A stretch of 64,000 nt of DNA from Streptomyces olivaceus (GTDB lineage: Bacteria > Actinomycetota > Actinomycetes > Streptomycetales > Streptomycetaceae): positions 197,098 through 261,097 of the forward strand of contig NZ_JOFH01000020.1 of assembly GCF_000721235.1 (NCBI RefSeq), given 5' to 3'. Position 1 is the first letter of the stretch, and every line of letters begins with the position of its first letter. The notes beneath the pieces are model-generated. The model did not search any database and was not told where the DNA came from. It saw only the letters and a list, made by a program, of their open reading frames with translations. Of the stretch, positions 33,844 through 43,586 are shown piece by piece. Both the position numbers and the translations under genes were made by a program.

Positions 33844-33849
33844 TAGGGT
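33844..33849 (+). promoter_or_regulatory. -10 box of the clpP1-clpP2 operon
   Basis: TAGGGT ~100 nt before the clpP1 start; weak -35, consistent with activator dependence. Confidence 0.5.
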
Positions 33850-33947
33850 CCATGAATACGAGGGCAGGGGAGTCTCCGAAAGCGGCTCCAGCCCCGCAGG
33901 GAAACGTGAGACGGCCCGGCGCCGTCGTAAGACGAGCAGGTGGATAC

Positions 33948-34565
33948 GTGACGAATCTGATGCCCTCAGCCGCCGGCGAGCCCTCCATCGGTGGCGGCCT
34001 CGGCGACCAGGTCTACAACCGGCTGCTCGGCGAGCGGATCATCTTCCTCGGCCAGCCGGTCGACGACGACATTGCCAACAAGATCACCGCGCAGCTGCTG
34101 CTCCTTGCCGCCGATCCGGACAAGGACATCTTCCTTTACATCAACAGCCCGGGCGGTTCGATCACGGCCGGCATGGCGATCTACGACACCATGCAGTACA
34201 TCAAGAACGACGTGGTGACGATCGCCATGGGTCTCGCGGCCTCCATGGGGCAGTTCCTGCTCAGCGCGGGCACCCCCGGCAAGCGCTTCGCGCTGCCGAA
34301 CGCCGAGATCCTGATCCACCAGCCCTCCGCCGGCCTCGCCGGTTCGGCCTCGGACATCAAGATCCACGCCGAGCGGCTGCTGCACACCAAGAAGCGCATG
34401 GCCGAGCTCACCTCGCAGCACACCGGCCAGACGATCGAGCAGATCACCCGCGACTCGGACCGCGACCGCTGGTTCGACGCCTTCGAGGCCAAGGAGTACG
34501 GCCTCGTCGACGACGTGATCACCACGGCCGCCGGCATGCCGGGCGGCGGCGGTACGGGCGCCTGA
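33948..34565 (+). CDS. clpP1: ATP-dependent Clp protease proteolytic subunit 1
   Basis: A 205-residue serine peptidase of the ClpP tetradecamer. Catalytic Ser in [14 protein letters not shown], His in ILIHQPSAG and Asp in YGLVDDVI are all present. GTG start with GCAGGTGG upstream; a Met five codons in, or an upstream ATG at 33852, are alternatives, but the latter overlaps the predicted transcription start. First gene of an operon with clpP2; in S. lividans loss of clpP1 blocks aerial mycelium. Works with ClpX encoded downstream and ClpC elsewhere. Confidence 0.97.
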   Translation: MTNLMPSAAGEPSIGGGLGDQVYNRLLGERIIFLGQPVDDDIANKITAQLLLLAADPDKDIFLYINSPGGSITAGMAIYDTMQYIKNDVVTIAMGLAASMGQFLLSAGTPGKRFALPNAEILIHQPSAGLAGSASDIKIHAERLLHTKKRMAELTSQHTGQTIEQITRDSDRDRWFDAFEAKEYGLVDDVITTAAGMPGGGGTGA

Positions 34566-34615
34566 GCCATCCCCCGCCCCGAGCCGACCGCCTCAGCCCC
34601 TTTACAGGAGACACT

Positions 34616-35329
34616 GTGAACGACTTCCCCGGCAGCGGCCTGTACGACCGCATGCACGACGCCCAGGACACGCGTGGCGCCGCCTCCCAGGGCCGCTACA
34701 CCGGCCCGCAGGCCGAGTCCCGCTACGTCATCCCGCGCTTCGTCGAGCGCACCTCGCAGGGCGTGCGCGAGTACGACCCGTACGCGAAGCTCTTCGAGGA
34801 GCGCGTGATCTTCCTCGGCGTCCAGATCGACGACGCCTCCGCCAACGACGTCATGGCGCAGCTGCTGTGCCTGGAGTCGATGGACCCGGACCGGGACATC
34901 TCGATCTACATCAACAGCCCCGGCGGCTCCTTCACGGCGCTCACGGCCATCTACGACACGATGCAGTACGTGAAGCCGGACATCCAGACGGTCTGCATGG
35001 GCCAGGCCGCCTCCGCCGCCGCCGTCCTGCTGGCCGCCGGCACGCCGGGCAAGCGCATGGCGCTGCCGAACGCCCGCGTCCTGATCCACCAGCCGTACAG
35101 CGAGACCGGCCGCGGCCAGGTCTCCGACCTGGAGATCGCCGCCAACGAGATCCTGCGGATGCGCACGCAGCTGGAGGACATGCTGGCCAAGCACTCCACC
35201 ACGCCGGTCGAGAAGATCCGCGAGGACATCGAGCGCGACAAGATCCTCACGGCCGAGGACACCCTGGCCTACGGCCTGATCGACCAGATCATCACCACCC
35301 GGAAGATGGACAACTCCTCTCTCCGCTAG
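34616..35329 (+). CDS. clpP2: ATP-dependent Clp protease proteolytic subunit 2
   Basis: A 237-residue ClpP paralogue with an extra ~35-residue N-terminal segment ([18 protein letters not shown]...). Catalytic Ser in [12 protein letters not shown], His in VLIHQPYS and Asp in YGLIDQII are intact. GTG start with AGGAG five bases upstream; 50 nt after clpP1 and cotranscribed. Actinobacterial ClpP1 and ClpP2 form mixed rings, so both are probably needed for activity. Confidence 0.97.
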   Translation: MNDFPGSGLYDRMHDAQDTRGAASQGRYTGPQAESRYVIPRFVERTSQGVREYDPYAKLFEERVIFLGVQIDDASANDVMAQLLCLESMDPDRDISIYINSPGGSFTALTAIYDTMQYVKPDIQTVCMGQAASAAAVLLAAGTPGKRMALPNARVLIHQPYSETGRGQVSDLEIAANEILRMRTQLEDMLAKHSTTPVEKIREDIERDKILTAEDTLAYGLIDQIITTRKMDNSSLR

Positions 35330-35355
35330 GCGGGAGGCTGTATCGTCTGCCGCTC

Positions 35356-35401
35356 CTTGGCACGGATTGACGCGGTTCACGTCAAGGCGAACCGTGCCAA
35401 G
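35356..35401 (+). other. Nested hairpin between clpP2 and clpX
   Basis: Outer stem CTTGGCACGG/CCGTGCCAAG (35356-35365 with 35392-35401) encloses a second stem TTGACG/CGTCAA (35367-35372 with 35380-35385). Possible terminator or attenuator separating clpP from clpX. Confidence 0.6.
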
Positions 35402-35466
35402 GGGGGCCCGGACGAGGGGCCCGGCAAGGTACCGTCGGACATAAGGCAGCACCAGGAGTTTGTTGT

Positions 35467-35487
35467 ACGTCGACGCGATGTCGACGT
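35467..35487 (+). other. Hairpin in the clpX leader
   Basis: ACGTCGAC-GCGAT-GTCGACGT, a perfect 8-bp stem 34 nt before the clpX start. Could affect translation or be an operator. Confidence 0.4.
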
Positions 35488-35520
35488 CCAGGAGTCTCCC
35501 AGGCGAAGGGGAAGCACACC

Positions 35521-36807
35521 GTGGCACGCATCGGTGACGGCGGCGATCTGCTCAAGTGCTCGTTCTGCGGAAAGAGCCAGAAGCAGGTCAAGAAGCTCAT
35601 CGCAGGGCCCGGTGTGTACATCTGCGACGAGTGCATCGACCTCTGCAACGAGATCATCGAGGAAGAGCTCGCGGAGAGCAGCGAGGTCCGCTGGGAGGAG
35701 CTCCCGAAGCCCCGCGAGATCTACGAGTTCCTGGAGAGCTACGTGGTCGGCCAGGAGGCGGCCAAGAAGGCGCTCTCCGTCGCGGTGTACAACCACTACA
35801 AGCGCGTCCAGGCCGGCGAGAACGGCGGCGCCCAAGGCCGCGAGGACGCCATCGAGTTGGCGAAGTCCAACATCCTCCTGCTGGGCCCCACGGGCTCCGG
35901 CAAGACGCTCCTCGCCCAGACCCTGGCGCGCATGCTGAACGTGCCGTTCGCCATCGCCGACGCCACCGCGCTCACCGAGGCGGGGTACGTCGGCGAGGAC
36001 GTCGAGAACATCCTGCTGAAGCTGATCCAGGCCGCGGACTACGACGTCAAGAAGGCCGAGACCGGCATCATCTACATCGACGAGATCGACAAGGTCGCGC
36101 GCAAGAGCGAGAACCCGTCGATCACCCGCGACGTCTCGGGCGAGGGCGTCCAGCAGGCCCTGCTGAAGATCCTGGAGGGCACCACCGCCTCGGTGCCCCC
36201 GCAGGGCGGCCGCAAGCACCCGCACCAGGAGTTCATCCAGATCGACACGACGAACGTGCTGTTCATCGTGGGCGGCGCCTTCGCGGGCCTGGAGAAGATC
36301 ATCGAGGGCCGGGCCGGCGCCAAGGGCATCGGCTTCGGCGCGCAGATCCGCTCCAAGCGGGAGATCGAGTCCAAGGACCAGTTCGAGCAGGTCATGCCGG
36401 AGGACCTGGTCAAGTTCGGCATGATCCCGGAGTTCATCGGCCGGCTGCCCGTCATCACCTCCGTCCACAACCTCGACCGCGAGGCGCTCCTCCAGATCCT
36501 GGTCGAGCCGCGCAACGCGCTCGTCAAGCAGTACGAGCGCCTCTTCGAACTCGACGGCGTGGAGCTGGACTTCGAGCGCGAGGCCCTGGAGGCCATCGCC
36601 GACCAGGCCATCCTCCGCCAGACCGGCGCCCGCGGCCTGCGCGCCATCATGGAGGAAGTCCTCCAGGGCGTCATGTACGAGGTGCCCTCCCGCAAGGACG
36701 TCGCCCGCGTCGTCATCACCGCCGACGTGGTCCTCTCCAACGTCAACCCCACGCTGATCCCCCGGGATTCGCGCGGCCGCGGCTCGGGCGAGCAGAAGAC
36801 GGCCTGA
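35521..36807 (+). CDS. clpX: ClpX ATPase, unfoldase subunit of ClpXP
   Basis: A 428-residue AAA+ unfoldase feeding ClpP. N-terminal zinc-binding domain with CSFC and CDECIDLC, Walker A GPTGSGKT, pore loop GYVG, Walker [12 protein letters not shown]-type loop GGRKHPH, and sensor/arginine finger [11 protein letters not shown] start with GAAGGGG before it. Separate from clpP by a structured 190-bp gap, so it may have its own promoter. Terminated by a 21-bp perfect hairpin. Confidence 0.98.
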   Translation: MARIGDGGDLLKCSFCGKSQKQVKKLIAGPGVYICDECIDLCNEIIEEELAESSEVRWEELPKPREIYEFLESYVVGQEAAKKALSVAVYNHYKRVQAGENGGAQGREDAIELAKSNILLLGPTGSGKTLLAQTLARMLNVPFAIADATALTEAGYVGEDVENILLKLIQAADYDVKKAETGIIYIDEIDKVARKSENPSITRDVSGEGVQQALLKILEGTTASVPPQGGRKHPHQEFIQIDTTNVLFIVGGAFAGLEKIIEGRAGAKGIGFGAQIRSKREIESKDQFEQVMPEDLVKFGMIPEFIGRLPVITSVHNLDREALLQILVEPRNALVKQYERLFELDGVELDFEREALEAIADQAILRQTGARGLRAIMEEVLQGVMYEVPSRKDVARVVITADVVLSNVNPTLIPRDSRGRGSGEQKTA

Positions 36808-36843
36808 GACCACCGCCGGCCGCAGCCGTACGCGGCGGCACAC

Positions 36844-36890
36844 ACGAACGCCGAAGGGGCCCCGTCGACCGGGGCCCCTTCGGCGTTCGT
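36844..36890. terminator. Bidirectional 21-bp terminator between clpX and a convergent gene
   Basis: 36844-36864 pairs perfectly with 36870-36890; five-nt loop TCGAC. One of the strongest in the window; shared by clpX and the convergent membrane-protein gene. Confidence 0.95.
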
Positions 36891-36911
36891 ACGACTCGTG
36901 CGACTCGCGCG

Positions 36912-37901
36912 TCAGGCCTTGACGCGGATCTCCTTGCGGAGCTTGGTGGTGATGTCGACGGCGACGTCCTTCGTCACACCCTGGGTGGCGTCACCGGGGG
37001 AGACCAGAGAGAGCGTGCTGTAGTCCGCCCAGGCGCAGATCCAGTCGGTCTTGTCCTGCTTGGTGAGCTGGTTCTTGCCCTCGACCCCCTGGCACTTCAT
37101 GACCGCCCCGTCGATCTCGACCGACTCGGGCTCGCCCACCACCTTGCCGCCACCGGTCTCGGACGACGAGGACGAGCTCTTCTCGGACTCGGCCTTGAAC
37201 TCGGCGAAGAGCTTGTCGATCGTGGCCTCCGGGTCGGAGATCTTCCCGTAGGCCCCGATGAAGGTGATGCCCTTGGCCTTCGCCATCTCGGTCGCGTCGG
37301 GCGCGGTGCTCGGGTCGGAGGGGTCGTAGTCGCTCAGGTCGGCCGTGGAGTAGAAGCCGGTCACGGTGGTCCCGTCCTCGACTCCGCTTCGCTTCAGCTG
37401 CTCGACCGACTCCTCGTCGGCCGCGGAGGCCTCGTCACCGGCGCGCTTGTAGTCGGTGAGGACCGTCTCCGGCGCCGTCAGCTTGTGCGCGCCGTCGTCC
37501 TCCAGGTCGCCGCCCGCGCCACCGCCCGTGCCGAACACGAAGTAGGCGCCCACGCCGATGGCGGCCACGACCGCCACCGCGCCGATGATCAGACCCGTCT
37601 TCTTCTTGCCGCCGCCCGGCGCCGGCTGCTGCGGCATGCCGTAGGGCGGCTGGCCGGGAGGCTGCTGGCCGTACGGGGGCTGCTGGCCGTAGGGCGGCTG
37701 CTGACCGTACGGCGGTGCCTGCGGCGGGACTCCGCCCTGCTGCGGGTAGCCGTAGCCCGGCTGCGGGGGAGGCGTCTGCTGGGGGTAGCCGTAGCCGGGC
37801 TGGGGGGCCTGCGGCGGCTGCTGGCCGTACGGTCCCGGCTGGCCGTACGGCCCGGGCTGCTGGGGCTGCCCGCCGTACGGGCCCGGCTGGTTGTGACTCA
37901 T
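36912..37901 (-). CDS. Pro/Gln/Tyr-rich membrane protein with extracytoplasmic domain
   Basis: A 329-residue protein. Residues 1-~95 are low complexity with repeats of PYGQQPP, PGPYGQ and GYGYPQQ, a cytoplasmic disordered segment. KKKTG then a single TM helix (LIIGAVAVVAAIGVGAYFVF, ~residues 103-122) anchors an acidic extracytoplasmic domain of ~200 residues containing two Cys (VMKCQG, WICAWAD) that may form a disulphide. The pattern is frequent in Streptomyces and function is unknown. GGAGGGG precedes the ATG. Divergent from valS. Confidence 0.88.
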   Translation of the reverse strand: MSHNQPGPYGGQPQQPGPYGQPGPYGQQPPQAPQPGYGYPQQTPPPQPGYGYPQQGGVPPQAPPYGQQPPYGQQPPYGQQPPGQPPYGMPQQPAPGGGKKKTGLIIGAVAVVAAIGVGAYFVFGTGGGAGGDLEDDGAHKLTAPETVLTDYKRAGDEASAADEESVEQLKRSGVEDGTTVTGFYSTADLSDYDPSDPSTAPDATEMAKAKGITFIGAYGKISDPEATIDKLFAEFKAESEKSSSSSSETGGGKVVGEPESVEIDGAVMKCQGVEGKNQLTKQDKTDWICAWADYSTLSLVSPGDATQGVTKDVAVDITTKLRKEIRVKA

Positions 37902-38025
37902 TTCTGGGTTCCCCTCCAGATGCTTACGTGGTCCTGACATCCTGACCCAGAGTCGGCGCACGCAGGTAATCGGGTGCCGCACCGTTACAAAGGAAACGCG
38001 TTTCGGGACAGGGCGGTGACGCCCT

Positions 38026-38031
38026 TAAACT
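38026..38031 (+). promoter_or_regulatory. -10 box of valS (leaderless)
   Basis: TAAACT six bases before the GTG; no ribosome site. Confidence 0.5.
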
Positions 38032-38037
38032 GAGCCC

Positions 38038-40662
38038 GTGACCGAGAACTCTCAGCAGCCGCAGCCAGCCCCCACCACCGAACTGCCGACCCAGTACGCG
38101 CCGGCCGAGGTAGAGGGGCAGCTGTACGAGCGCTGGGTGGAACGCGGTTACTTCGAGGCCGACGCGAAGAGCGACAAGCCGCCGTACACCGTCGTCATCC
38201 CGCCGCCGAACGTCACCGGCAGCCTGCACCTCGGGCACGCCTTCGAGCACACGCTCATCGACGCCCTGACCCGCCGCAAGCGCATGCAGGGCTACGAGAC
38301 GCTGTGGCAGCCCGGCATGGACCACGCCGGCATCGCCACCCAGAACGTCGTCGAGCGCGAGCTGGGCCGGGAGGGCAAGTCCCGCCACGACCTCGGCCGG
38401 GAGGCGTTCGTCGAGCGCGTCTGGCAGTGGAAGGGCGAGTCCGGCGGCCAGATCGGCGGGCAGATGCGCCGCCTCGGCGACGGCGTCGCCTGGACCCGTG
38501 AGCGCTTCACGATGGACGAGGGCCTGTCCCAGGCCGTCCAGACCATCTTCAAGCGGCTCTACGACGACGAGCTGATCTACCGCGCCGAGCGCATCATCAA
38601 CTGGTGCCCCCGCTGCCTGACCGCGATCTCCGACATCGAGGTCGAGTACCAGGACGACGACGGCGAACTGGTCTCCATGAAGTACGGCGAGGGCGACGAC
38701 ACCATCGTCGTCGCCACGACCCGCGCCGAGACCATGCTCGGCGACACGGCGGTCGCCGTGCACCCCGAGGACGAGCGGTACAAGCACCTGATCGGCAAGC
38801 AGATCCGCCTGCCGCTGACCGACCGCTCCATCCCCGTCGTCGCCGACGAGCACGTCGACCCCGAGTTCGGCACGGGTGCCGTCAAGGTCACCCCGGCCCA
38901 CGACCCGAACGACTTCGAGATCGGCCGGCGCCACGACCTGCCCGCCATCGCCGTGATGGACGAGCACGCCGTCATCACCGCCCACGGCCCCTTCCAGGGC
39001 CTGGACCGCCTGGAGGCCCGCTCCGCCATCGTCGCCGCGCTGCGCGCCGAGGGCCGGATCGTCGCCGAGAAGCGGCCCTACGTCCACTCCGTCGGCCACT
39101 GCTCGCGCTGCAAGACCACCATCGAGCCGCGCCTGTCCATGCAGTGGTGGGTCAAGGTCGGCCCGCTGGCGAAGGCCGCGGGCGACGCCGTCCGGGACGG
39201 CCGGGTCGCGATCCACCCGCAGGAGATGGAGAAGCGGTACTTCGACTGGGTCGACAACCTCCACGACTGGTGCATCTCCCGCCAGCTGTGGTGGGGCCAC
39301 CGCATCCCCGTCTGGTACGGCCCCGAGGGCGAGGTCGTCTGCGTCGGCCCCGACGAGGAGCCGCCGAGCGGCGAGGGCTGGCGGCAGGACCCCGACGTCC
39401 TGGACACCTGGTTCTCCTCCGGCCTGTGGCCCTTCTCCACCCTCGGCTGGCCCGAGCAGACCGAGTCGCTCGCGAAGTTCTACCCGAACTCCGTCCTGGT
39501 CACCGGCTACGACATCCTCTTCTTCTGGGTCGCCCGGATGATGATGTTCGGCCTCTACGCCATGGACGGCACCCCGCCGTTCCACACCATCGCCCTGCAC
39601 GGCATGGTCCGTGACCAGAACGGCAAGAAGATGTCCAAGTCCTTCGGGAACGTGGTCAACCCGCTGGACTGGATGGACAAGTACGGCTCCGACGCCCTGC
39701 GCTTCACCCTCGCGCGCGGCGCCAACCCGGGCGTCGACGTGCCGATCGGCGAGGACTGGGTCCAGGGCTCGCGCAACTTCGCCAACAAGATCTGGAACGC
39801 CACCCGCTTCGCGCTGATGAACGGCGCGACGGTCGAGGGCCCGCTGCCCGACGCCGCGCGGCTGTCGTCCACGGACCGCTGGATCCTCTCCCGCCTGAAC
39901 TCGGTGGTCGCCGAGGTCGACGCGCACTACGAGGACTACCAGTTCGCGAAGTTGTCCGACGCCCTGTTCCACTTCGCCTGGGACGAGGTCTTCGACTGGT
40001 ACGTCGAGCTGTCCAAGACCACCTTCCAGGCGGGCGGCGAGGCGGCCGAGGTCAGCAAGCGCGTCCTCGGCGAGGTCCTGGACGTGACGCTGCGGCTGCT
40101 GCACCCGGTCGTCCCCTTCGTCACCGAGACGCTGTGGACGACGCTCACGGGCGGCGAGTCGGTGGTCATCGCCTCCTGGCCGTCGGACTCGGGCTTCCGC
40201 GACTCCGACGCCGAGCGGGAGATCGAGACGCTCCAGTCGGTCATCACCGAGGTCCGCCGCTTCCGAGCCGACCAGGGGCTCCAGCCGGGTCAGCGGGTCC
40301 CGGCCCGGCTGACCCTGGCGGGCAGCGCGCTCGCCGCCCACGAGGCGGCCGTCCGGCAGCTGCTGCGGCTCCAGCCGGAGGGCGACGGGTTCGCCGCGAC
40401 GGCGACGCTGCCGGTCGCGGGGGTCGAGGTCGCCCTCGACCTCTCCGGGGTCATCGACTTCGCGGCCGAGCGCAAGCGGCTGGCGAAGGACCTGGCGGCG
40501 GCCCAGAAGGAGCGGCAGCAGGCCGAAGGCAAGCTCGGCAACGAGGCGTTCCTCGCCAAGGCGCCGGACCACGTCGTGGACAAGATCCGGGGCCGGCTGG
40601 CCAAGGCGGACGAGGACATCGCCCGCATCGCCGCACAGCTGGAGAAGCTGCCGCAGGCGTGA
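38038..40662 (+). CDS. valS: Valyl-tRNA synthetase
   Basis: An 874-residue class Ia synthetase charging tRNA-Val. HIGH motif as HLGH near residue 64 in [24 protein letters not shown] near residue 530 in [12 protein letters not shown], the CP1 editing domain with [13 protein letters not shown], and the C-terminal coiled-coil arm ([20 protein letters not shown]). GTG start six bases after TAAACT suggests a leaderless message. Length normal. Own terminator. Confidence 0.98.
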   Translation: MTENSQQPQPAPTTELPTQYAPAEVEGQLYERWVERGYFEADAKSDKPPYTVVIPPPNVTGSLHLGHAFEHTLIDALTRRKRMQGYETLWQPGMDHAGIATQNVVERELGREGKSRHDLGREAFVERVWQWKGESGGQIGGQMRRLGDGVAWTRERFTMDEGLSQAVQTIFKRLYDDELIYRAERIINWCPRCLTAISDIEVEYQDDDGELVSMKYGEGDDTIVVATTRAETMLGDTAVAVHPEDERYKHLIGKQIRLPLTDRSIPVVADEHVDPEFGTGAVKVTPAHDPNDFEIGRRHDLPAIAVMDEHAVITAHGPFQGLDRLEARSAIVAALRAEGRIVAEKRPYVHSVGHCSRCKTTIEPRLSMQWWVKVGPLAKAAGDAVRDGRVAIHPQEMEKRYFDWVDNLHDWCISRQLWWGHRIPVWYGPEGEVVCVGPDEEPPSGEGWRQDPDVLDTWFSSGLWPFSTLGWPEQTESLAKFYPNSVLVTGYDILFFWVARMMMFGLYAMDGTPPFHTIALHGMVRDQNGKKMSKSFGNVVNPLDWMDKYGSDALRFTLARGANPGVDVPIGEDWVQGSRNFANKIWNATRFALMNGATVEGPLPDAARLSSTDRWILSRLNSVVAEVDAHYEDYQFAKLSDALFHFAWDEVFDWYVELSKTTFQAGGEAAEVSKRVLGEVLDVTLRLLHPVVPFVTETLWTTLTGGESVVIASWPSDSGFRDSDAEREIETLQSVITEVRRFRADQGLQPGQRVPARLTLAGSALAAHEAAVRQLLRLQPEGDGFAATATLPVAGVEVALDLSGVIDFAAERKRLAKDLAAAQKERQQAEGKLGNEAFLAKAPDHVVDKIRGRLAKADEDIARIAAQLEKLPQA

Positions 40663-40677
40663 CGCCCGTACGGTGAC

Positions 40678-40714
40678 GAAGGCTCCCGGTACCGCAGCGG
40701 CACCGGGAGCCTTC
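40678..40714 (+). terminator. Terminator after valS
   Basis: Perfect 13-bp stem GAAGGCTCCCGGT (40678-40690) with 40702-40714. Confidence 0.9.
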
Positions 40715-40727
40715 GCGTACCCGGGGG

Positions 40728-40785
40728 CGCGGGGCCGTGCCGACGCGCGCCTGCGCCGCGGGGCCGTGCCGACGCGCGCCTGCGC
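40728..40785. repeat. 29-bp tandem duplication between valS and folC
   Basis: Two perfect copies of a 29-base unit beginning CGCGGGGCCGTGCC at 40728-40756 and 40757-40785, with a partial third start after. Immediately downstream of the valS terminator. Confidence 0.92.
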
Positions 40786-40861
40786 CGCGGGGGCGCGACA
40801 GGCCGCGGCGGGCCCGTGCGAAGCCGCGGCACCTCGGCCGCCCCACCGCCGGAGACCTCCG

Positions 40862-40867
40862 TAGACT
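40862..40867 (+). promoter_or_regulatory. -10 box of folC (leaderless)
   Basis: TAGACT seven bases before the GTG at 40875. Confidence 0.5.
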
Positions 40868-40874
40868 GGTTCCC

Positions 40875-42398
40875 GTGAGCGACAACCCCGGCGAGAACGG
40901 CCAGCCCGACCCCTCCGACCCCCTCGACTCCTTCGACGAGATCATCGACGCGGAGACCACCCGCGACCCCGACCTCGCCGTCATCGAGGCAGGCAGCCGC
41001 ACCCTGCGCACCCAGGGCGGGCCCCCCGAGGCCGACGTCCCCGGGCGCCCCGAGGACCCCGAGACGGACGCGGCCCTGCGCGCCGTGGAGACGGAGCTGG
41101 CGACCCGCTGGGGCGAGACCAAGCTGGAGCCGTCCGTCACCCGGATCGCCGCGCTGATGGACGTGCTGGGCGACCCGCAGCGGTCGTACCCCTCCATCCA
41201 CATCACGGGGACGAACGGCAAGACCTCCACCGCCCGCATGATCGAGGCCCTGCTCGGCGCCTTCGAGCTGCGCACCGGGCGGTACACCTCGCCGCACGTG
41301 CAGTCGATCACCGAGCGGATCAGCCTGGACGGCGCGCCGATGTCGGCGGAGCGCTTCATCGAGACGTACCAGGACATCAAGCCGTACGTCGAGATGGTCG
41401 ACGCGCAGCAGGAGTACCGGCTGTCGTTCTTCGAGGTGCTGACCGGCATGGCGTACGCCGCCTTCGCCGACGCGCCCGTGGACGTGGCCGTCGTCGAGGT
41501 CGGGATGGGCGGCTCCTGGGACGCCACCAACGTCATCGACGGCGACGTCGCCGTCGTCACCCCCATCGACCTGGACCACACCGACCGGCTCGGCGAGACG
41601 CCCGGCGAGATCGCGACCGAGAAGTCCGGCATCGTCAAGCAGGACGCCACGGTGGTCCTGGCCCAGCAGCCGGTGGACGCGGCGCAGGTGATGCTGAAGA
41701 AGGCCGTGGACGTCAACGCCACGGTGGCCCGCGAGGGCCTGGAGTTCGGCGTCGTCGCCCGGCAGGTCGCCGTCGGCGGGCAGCTGGCGACCCTGCGCGG
41801 GCTCGGCGGCGAGTACGACGAGGTGTACCTGCCGCTGCACGGTGCCCACCAGGCGCACAACGCGGCCGTGGCGCTCGCCGCCGTCGAGGCGTTCTTCGGC
41901 GTCGGCGCGCAGCGTCCCGAGCCGCTCGACCTGGACACCGTGCGCAAGGCCTTCGCCGCCGTCGCCTCGCCGGGGCGGATGGAGGTGGTGCGGCGCTCGC
42001 CGACCGTCGTCCTCGACGCCGCGCACAATCCGGCCGGGGCCCGGGTCACCGCCGAGGCGGTGGGGGAGGCGTTCCAGTTCAGCCGGCTCATCGGGGTGGT
42101 CGGCGCGAGCGGCGACAAGAACGTGCGGGGCCTCCTGGAGGCCTTCGAGCCGGTCTTCGCCGAGGTCGTCGTCACGCAGAACTCCAGCCACCGCGCGATG
42201 GACGCCGACGAGCTGGCGGGCGTCGCCGTGGAGGTCTTCGGCGAGGACCGCGTGCAGGTCGAGCCGCGGCTGCCGGACGCCCTGGAGGCCGCGATCACGC
42301 TGGCCGAGGAGGAGGGCGAGTTCGCGGGCGGCGGGGTGCTCGTGACCGGTTCCGTCATCACCGTCGGCGAGGCCCGACTGCTTATGGGGAAGGGCTGA
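40875..42398 (+). CDS. folC: Folylpolyglutamate synthase/dihydrofolate synthase
   Basis: A 507-residue Mur-ligase-family enzyme adding glutamate to dihydropteroate and folates. P-loop ITGTNGKTSTARM at ~residues 110-122, TSPHVQSITERI, the Mg-binding EVGMGGSWDATNV loop, HTDRLG, and DAAHNPAGARV in the C-terminal domain. An unusually long acidic N-terminal tail of ~70 residues precedes the first Mur-like helix, common in actinobacteria. GTG start by leaderless geometry. Followed 8 nt later by the DUF4233 gene: an operon. Confidence 0.95.
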   Translation: MSDNPGENGQPDPSDPLDSFDEIIDAETTRDPDLAVIEAGSRTLRTQGGPPEADVPGRPEDPETDAALRAVETELATRWGETKLEPSVTRIAALMDVLGDPQRSYPSIHITGTNGKTSTARMIEALLGAFELRTGRYTSPHVQSITERISLDGAPMSAERFIETYQDIKPYVEMVDAQQEYRLSFFEVLTGMAYAAFADAPVDVAVVEVGMGGSWDATNVIDGDVAVVTPIDLDHTDRLGETPGEIATEKSGIVKQDATVVLAQQPVDAAQVMLKKAVDVNATVAREGLEFGVVARQVAVGGQLATLRGLGGEYDEVYLPLHGAHQAHNAAVALAAVEAFFGVGAQRPEPLDLDTVRKAFAAVASPGRMEVVRRSPTVVLDAAHNPAGARVTAEAVGEAFQFSRLIGVVGASGDKNVRGLLEAFEPVFAEVVVTQNSSHRAMDADELAGVAVEVFGEDRVQVEPRLPDALEAAITLAEEEGEFAGGGVLVTGSVITVGEARLLMGKG

Positions 42399-42406
42399 GG
42401 ATTCCC

Positions 42407-42748
42407 GTGCGTACGCTCTGTGCTTCGACCTTGATCGGCGAGCTCTTCGTGATCGGCTTCGCCGGACTGGTCGCCATGAAGGACCCGGACCTGTCCACGG
42501 GGACGGTGTGGGCGGTCAGCGGCATCGCCATGCTGCTGTGCGTGCTGCTGTGCGGCGTGATCACCCGGCCCGGCGGTGTCGCGCTCGGCTGGGCGCTGCA
42601 GATCGCGCTGATCGCCTCCGGGTTCGTGGTGCCCACCATGTTCTTCCTGGGCGCGGTCTTCGCCGCCCTGTGGTGGGCCTCGGTGCACTACGGGCGGAAG
42701 ATCGACGAGGCGAAGGCGCGGTTCGCGGCGCAGGCCGACGCCGCTTGA
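42407..42748 (+). CDS. DUF4233 small membrane protein
   Basis: A 113-residue protein with four hydrophobic helices (ASTLIGELFVIGFAGLVAM, WAVSGIAMLLCVLLCGVI, ALGWALQIALIASGFVV, MFFLGAVFAALWWASV) and a short basic C-terminal tail. This matches PF14017/DUF4233, an actinobacterial family almost always directly after folC. Function unknown; the linkage suggests folate-related or simply operon-conserved membrane role. GTG start 8 nt after folC stop indicates coupling. Confidence 0.88.
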   Translation: MRTLCASTLIGELFVIGFAGLVAMKDPDLSTGTVWAVSGIAMLLCVLLCGVITRPGGVALGWALQIALIASGFVVPTMFFLGAVFAALWWASVHYGRKIDEAKARFAAQADAA

Positions 42749-42818
42749 CGGGGTGCGGCCCTGCGCCGCTCGACGGATGAGGGCCGACGCTGCGTGACGG
42801 GTGCCGCGACACGCCCGG

Positions 42819-42824
42819 TAACCT
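42819..42824 (+). promoter_or_regulatory. -10 box of ndk
   Basis: TAACCT about 42 nt before the GTG start; gives a short leader containing AAGGGAG. Confidence 0.4.
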
Positions 42825-42866
42825 CAGTCCTCACCCGCACAACCGCACCTCTTCAAGGGAGCCCTC

Positions 42867-43280
42867 GTGACCCAGCGCAGCCTCGTCCTCCTCAAGCCCG
42901 ACACCGTCCGTCGTGGCCTGACCGGCGAGATCATCAGCCGTATCGAGCGCAAGGCCGGCTGGCAGATCACCGCGCTGGAGCTGCGCACCCTGGACGCCGA
43001 CACGCTGGAGCAGCACTACGGCGAGCACAAGGGCAAGCCCTTCTACGAGCCGCTCGTCGAGTTCATGGCGTCCGGCCCGGTCGTGGCGATGGTCGTCGAG
43101 GGCGAGCGGGTCATCGAGGGCGTGCGCGCGCTGGCCGGCCCGACCGACCCGATCGCCGCCGCGCCCGGCTCCATCCGGGGTGACTTCGGTGTGATCGTCC
43201 GGGAGAACCTGATCCACGCCTCCGACTCCGAGGAGTCCGCCGAGCGCGAGCTAAAGATCTTCTTCCCGGGCCGGGTCTGA
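42867..43280 (+). CDS. ndk: Nucleoside diphosphate kinase
   Basis: A 137-residue hexameric or tetrameric enzyme phosphorylating NDPs from ATP. Phospho-accepting His117 in NLIHASDSEESAERE, plus TVRRGLTGEIISRIERKAGW and RGDFG. GTG start with AAGGGAG upstream. Normal length. Confidence 0.98.
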   Translation: MTQRSLVLLKPDTVRRGLTGEIISRIERKAGWQITALELRTLDADTLEQHYGEHKGKPFYEPLVEFMASGPVVAMVVEGERVIEGVRALAGPTDPIAAAPGSIRGDFGVIVRENLIHASDSEESAERELKIFFPGRV

Positions 43281-43586
43281 TTCTTCTCCCAGACACGCCG
43301 AACGGTCTTTTTTCTGACAAAGCGTCAGCCGAATGGCTCAGGCGAAGCCGGGGCGGCCGTGTAAAAGCGGTCGCCCTGTGGCATATGCGTGCCTGATCGG
43401 GGGAACGGATCCCACCGTTGGCCCGTCTCCACAGGCGAGGCGGTGCGCCATCTGCCGACAATGGCGAAGACCCTCGCGCAGTGTTCGCGAAAGCGCGTCT
43501 ACGATGGAAGCCTCCACGCGTCACTGCACCCACTTCGCCTACCTGAAAAGCCCTCAAAAGCTCCTGGGAAGGCCAGTCGAATCCTG
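43281..43586. other. 306-bp region between ndk and mreB
   Basis: Contains a six-T run (43308-43313), a hairpin (43351-43376) probably ending ndk transcription, and a possible mreB -10 TACGAT (43500-43505). No gene seen. Confidence 0.5.
43351..43376 (+). terminator. Candidate terminator after ndk
   Basis: GGGCGGCCG (43351-43359) pairs with CGGTCGCCC (43368-43376), one wobble, loop TGTAAAAG. Confidence 0.5.

Larger units (their letters stand above)
33591..33947. other. 357-bp region between tig and clpP1
   Basis: Contains the tig terminator, a ClgR-like site, the clpP1 -10 and a ~90-nt leader. No further gene seen. Confidence 0.6.

Noticed and set aside
37924..40572. 882-codon frame antisense to valS
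   Set aside because: ValRS motifs are perfect on the plus strand; the antisense frame is low complexity.
43288..43316. Classical U-tract terminator after ndk
   Set aside because: Six Ts are present at 43308-43313 but the preceding inverted repeat has too small a loop; the downstream hairpin at 43351 is a better candidate.
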